Source of the DNA: Chitinophagaceae bacterium
Lineage (GTDB): Bacteria > Bacteroidota > Bacteroidia > Chitinophagales > Chitinophagaceae
Reading direction: 5' to 3'
Length of the DNA: 64,000 nt
NCBI GenBank assembly: GCA_016699815.1
Contig: CP065012.1
Span: 186,001-250,000 of the forward strand
Shown here: one piece after another, positions 62,301 to 64,000 of the stretch
Layout: the number at the start of each line of letters is the position of its first letter
Numbering within the stretch: position 1 is the first letter of the stretch
The notes under the pieces: model-generated
Database searches by the model: none
What the model saw: only the letters and a program-made list of their open reading frames with translations
Told to the model about the DNA's origin: nothing
Translations under genes and position numbers: made by a program

Positions 62301-63848
62301 CTAACGGCGGCTGCTTTTGAGGTATTTATCATGTATCACTTTTTGCAAAGGTTCATTGCTTACTTTGCTTTCCAGCCACGAAACTACATCAAGGTAAGCA
62401 AAGGCCCTTGTTTCATAGCGGTTGGATTCCAGCGCTTTTAATTGCTCCAGCAATTTTTTAAACTCCGGTTGCAACCGTTTAACCGGCATAAAAAAACTTC
62501 TTTGCAGGTATTTTAAAATTTCTTCTTCTATAACAGAAAGGTTGTCCATTTTGGCCATAAACCGGTAAACCGATTTTATCAGGTGTTCCATAATATCGGT
62601 ATTGCCCAGTTCGTAATGGGCAATTAAATGCAGCAGCCTTGTATAGCATTGCAAGTCCTGCCTCAGGTCTACCACATCATTAATTATATTTCGGAGATAG
62701 TCTATACATTTATTGTAATTGCCTGCGCCAAAATACAGTGTGGCAATTTTATAATTGAATACAAGTATCCGGTGGCGGTCCAGGTACAAATGATATTCGG
62801 CAAGTTTTTTTTCGGTGTATGGTATTAAGGCAAGTCCATTGCTGAATGTGCCTGTAATTAAGTGCTGGTTAATACGGGCGCTCATAAGGTACACAAAGGT
62901 TTGCACACTGTTGTTTACATGCTTACCCGCAATTTTTGATTGGGCAAATGCCGTAAATTCTTCAAGGGACAATTCAAATTTTTTGAAATTGCGTAAATCA
63001 AAATGTGCGTTCATTAAGTTGTGCATGCCTTTTATATAGTGGCCTGTTTCAATATCAATCATAAAAGGCTGCTCATGAAATAAATCCACCCATTTTTGGG
63101 TATAACGGTAATATTTTAAAAAATCCTGGCAAATAAACCCATACCAGCAAAAGCTTTGATAATAATAAAGCCTTTCGTAAAAACCCGTAAGTTTAAAATG
63201 TTTTGCCGGAAGGTTATCGTACAAATATTTTTTTACCACGGCTTCATCCGTTGCATTTCGGGCATGGCCGTGTTTTACATACCAACTGTATAATTTTAAT
63301 GCCAGGTTTGAAAGGCCGGTAATAAATAACCTTTTGGAGTGCACATCATCTGCTTCTGTGCTTAATTGTTCGGCCCGGTTTTGCATGCTTCGGGTAATGT
63401 GCAGGGTTTCAATTTTTTTTTCCAAAGAAATAGCCTGTATCAAAAAACCATCCTGGTTAAAAGAAACCGCCATTTCCTTTACCTTCTCCAATATTTTCAG
63501 GCTTTGGTAATAAAGGCCCTTGTGGTACAAAATCCTTGCATAATCCAGTTGTTCATGCAACTGGAGGTCTACACTTTCCGATATTTTTATTACCCTTAAG
63601 CTGGCAAGTACCTGCTTATATAAATGGCTTTTAACATTGGCAAGTTGCGGCTTTTTTATAGAGTGGAGTTTTTTAAGCAGCAGGTTTTCGTCATACTCCC
63701 TTAATTTATCCAGAGCATCAAACAATTCCACAATTTTTAAATCATCATTGGGAGAATTACGCTTTATATACAGCTTAAAATTGCGCTTTTCTGCCTTTTC
63801 CAAAGAATGAACGAGTTGAAAAACTATATCGGCAGAGCGGTTGGGCAT
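62301..63848 (-). CDS. Helical-repeat protein of unknown function
   Basis: 515 residues, almost entirely helical by eye, no signal peptide. Segments such as LYHKGLYYQSLKILEKVKEMAVSF (about 110-135), IATLYFGAGNYNKCIDYLRNI (about 375) and LLHLIAHYELGNTDIMEHLI look like TPR-type pairs. The N-terminus (SLEKAEKRNFKLYIKRNSPNDDLKIVELFDAL) is basic. I recognise no family. It converges on the LuxE-like gene with a one-base gap between stops. Confidence 0.75.
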   Translation of the reverse strand: MPNRSADIVFQLVHSLEKAEKRNFKLYIKRNSPNDDLKIVELFDALDKLREYDENLLLKKLHSIKKPQLANVKSHLYKQVLASLRVIKISESVDLQLHEQLDYARILYHKGLYYQSLKILEKVKEMAVSFNQDGFLIQAISLEKKIETLHITRSMQNRAEQLSTEADDVHSKRLFITGLSNLALKLYSWYVKHGHARNATDEAVVKKYLYDNLPAKHFKLTGFYERLYYYQSFCWYGFICQDFLKYYRYTQKWVDLFHEQPFMIDIETGHYIKGMHNLMNAHFDLRNFKKFELSLEEFTAFAQSKIAGKHVNNSVQTFVYLMSARINQHLITGTFSNGLALIPYTEKKLAEYHLYLDRHRILVFNYKIATLYFGAGNYNKCIDYLRNIINDVVDLRQDLQCYTRLLHLIAHYELGNTDIMEHLIKSVYRFMAKMDNLSVIEEEILKYLQRSFFMPVKRLQPEFKKLLEQLKALESNRYETRAFAYLDVVSWLESKVSNEPLQKVIHDKYLKSSRR

Positions 63849-64000
63849 AATGTAAGTTAAGCGTTAAAACCCTTTAAACTCAATGGTTTCACAAAAATAT
63901 TATGGGTTAAACATAATAAAAACAACCAAAAGTTCCTTTCGGCAATAATGCTATCCGGTTTAATTTCGTTGTTGAAAATATACGCAGGATGTTTTCAAAG
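63849..64000 (+). other. Right-edge gap with a possible gene start
   Basis: 152 bp without a clear gene. An ATG at 63989 preceded by gcagg opens a frame (MFSK) that runs off the window; TAATTTCG at 63961-63968 is close to a -7 box. Too short to name. Confidence 0.2.

Overview
The window is a stretch of a Bacteroidota chromosome, most likely from the family Chitinophagaceae. The evidence is AT-rich DNA, a promoter grammar with TAnnTTTG -7 boxes, secreted proteins ending in type IX secretion (T9SS) sorting domains, a TonB-dependent receptor with a carboxypeptidase-like N-terminal domain, families largely confined to this phylum (DUF4249, DUF1599/BT_3928-type, DUF3347) and a short primary sigma factor lacking region 1.1. 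Family assignments were made by reading the translated sequence, with no database search.

Layout. 1-7611 (minus) is one giant secreted protein running off the left edge. 7870-13070 holds an SGNH hydrolase, a glutaryl-CoA dehydrogenase-like enzyme, a broken four-helix-bundle gene between inverted repeats, a 3-hydroxyacyl-CoA dehydrogenase, an orphan LuxR-type response regulator and a class IV aminotransferase. 13067-14529 is a futalosine-pathway menaquinone pair (mqnB-mqnD). 14603-15949 is a pterin block (PTPS/QueD-like, folE, small GNAT). 15976-26123 (minus) has a GH35 beta-galactosidase, a metal-efflux set (CzcB-like adaptor, a CzcA-TolC fusion, a Cys/His-rich small protein) and an LTA-synthase-like enzyme.

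26295-27623 is the most unusual part. A tRNA-Ser(UGA) gene is followed by three tandem ~410-bp units. Each unit carries a small GIY-YIG nuclease gene and ends in a copy of the tRNA 3' half that starts in the anticodon loop and has a different, palindromic variable arm. The middle nuclease copy is frameshifted.

27676-36867 carries a T9SS protein with five Cys-rich modules, a TonB receptor, a DUF3347 protein, a short asparaginase-like protein and hutU. 36988-48576 is mostly housekeeping: S9 peptidase, phosphosugar mutase, DUF2279, nnrD, an ABC permease, a DoxX-like membrane protein, DUF1599, folP, FKBP and a DHH phosphoesterase. 48706-64000 has ndk, a CrtA-like protein overlapping or abutting arginase, an M1 peptidase, folB, trxB, DUF4249, the primary sigma factor, threonine aldolase, an M42 peptidase, a UbiA-like membrane protein, a LuxE-like acyl-protein synthetase and a 515-residue unknown.

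Links between genes: folate/pterin steps are scattered (PTPS-folE, folP, folB). The metal-efflux genes form one minus-strand run. Many TAnnTTTG boxes sit just upstream of start codons, and three lie only 4 nt away, suggesting leaderless mRNAs.
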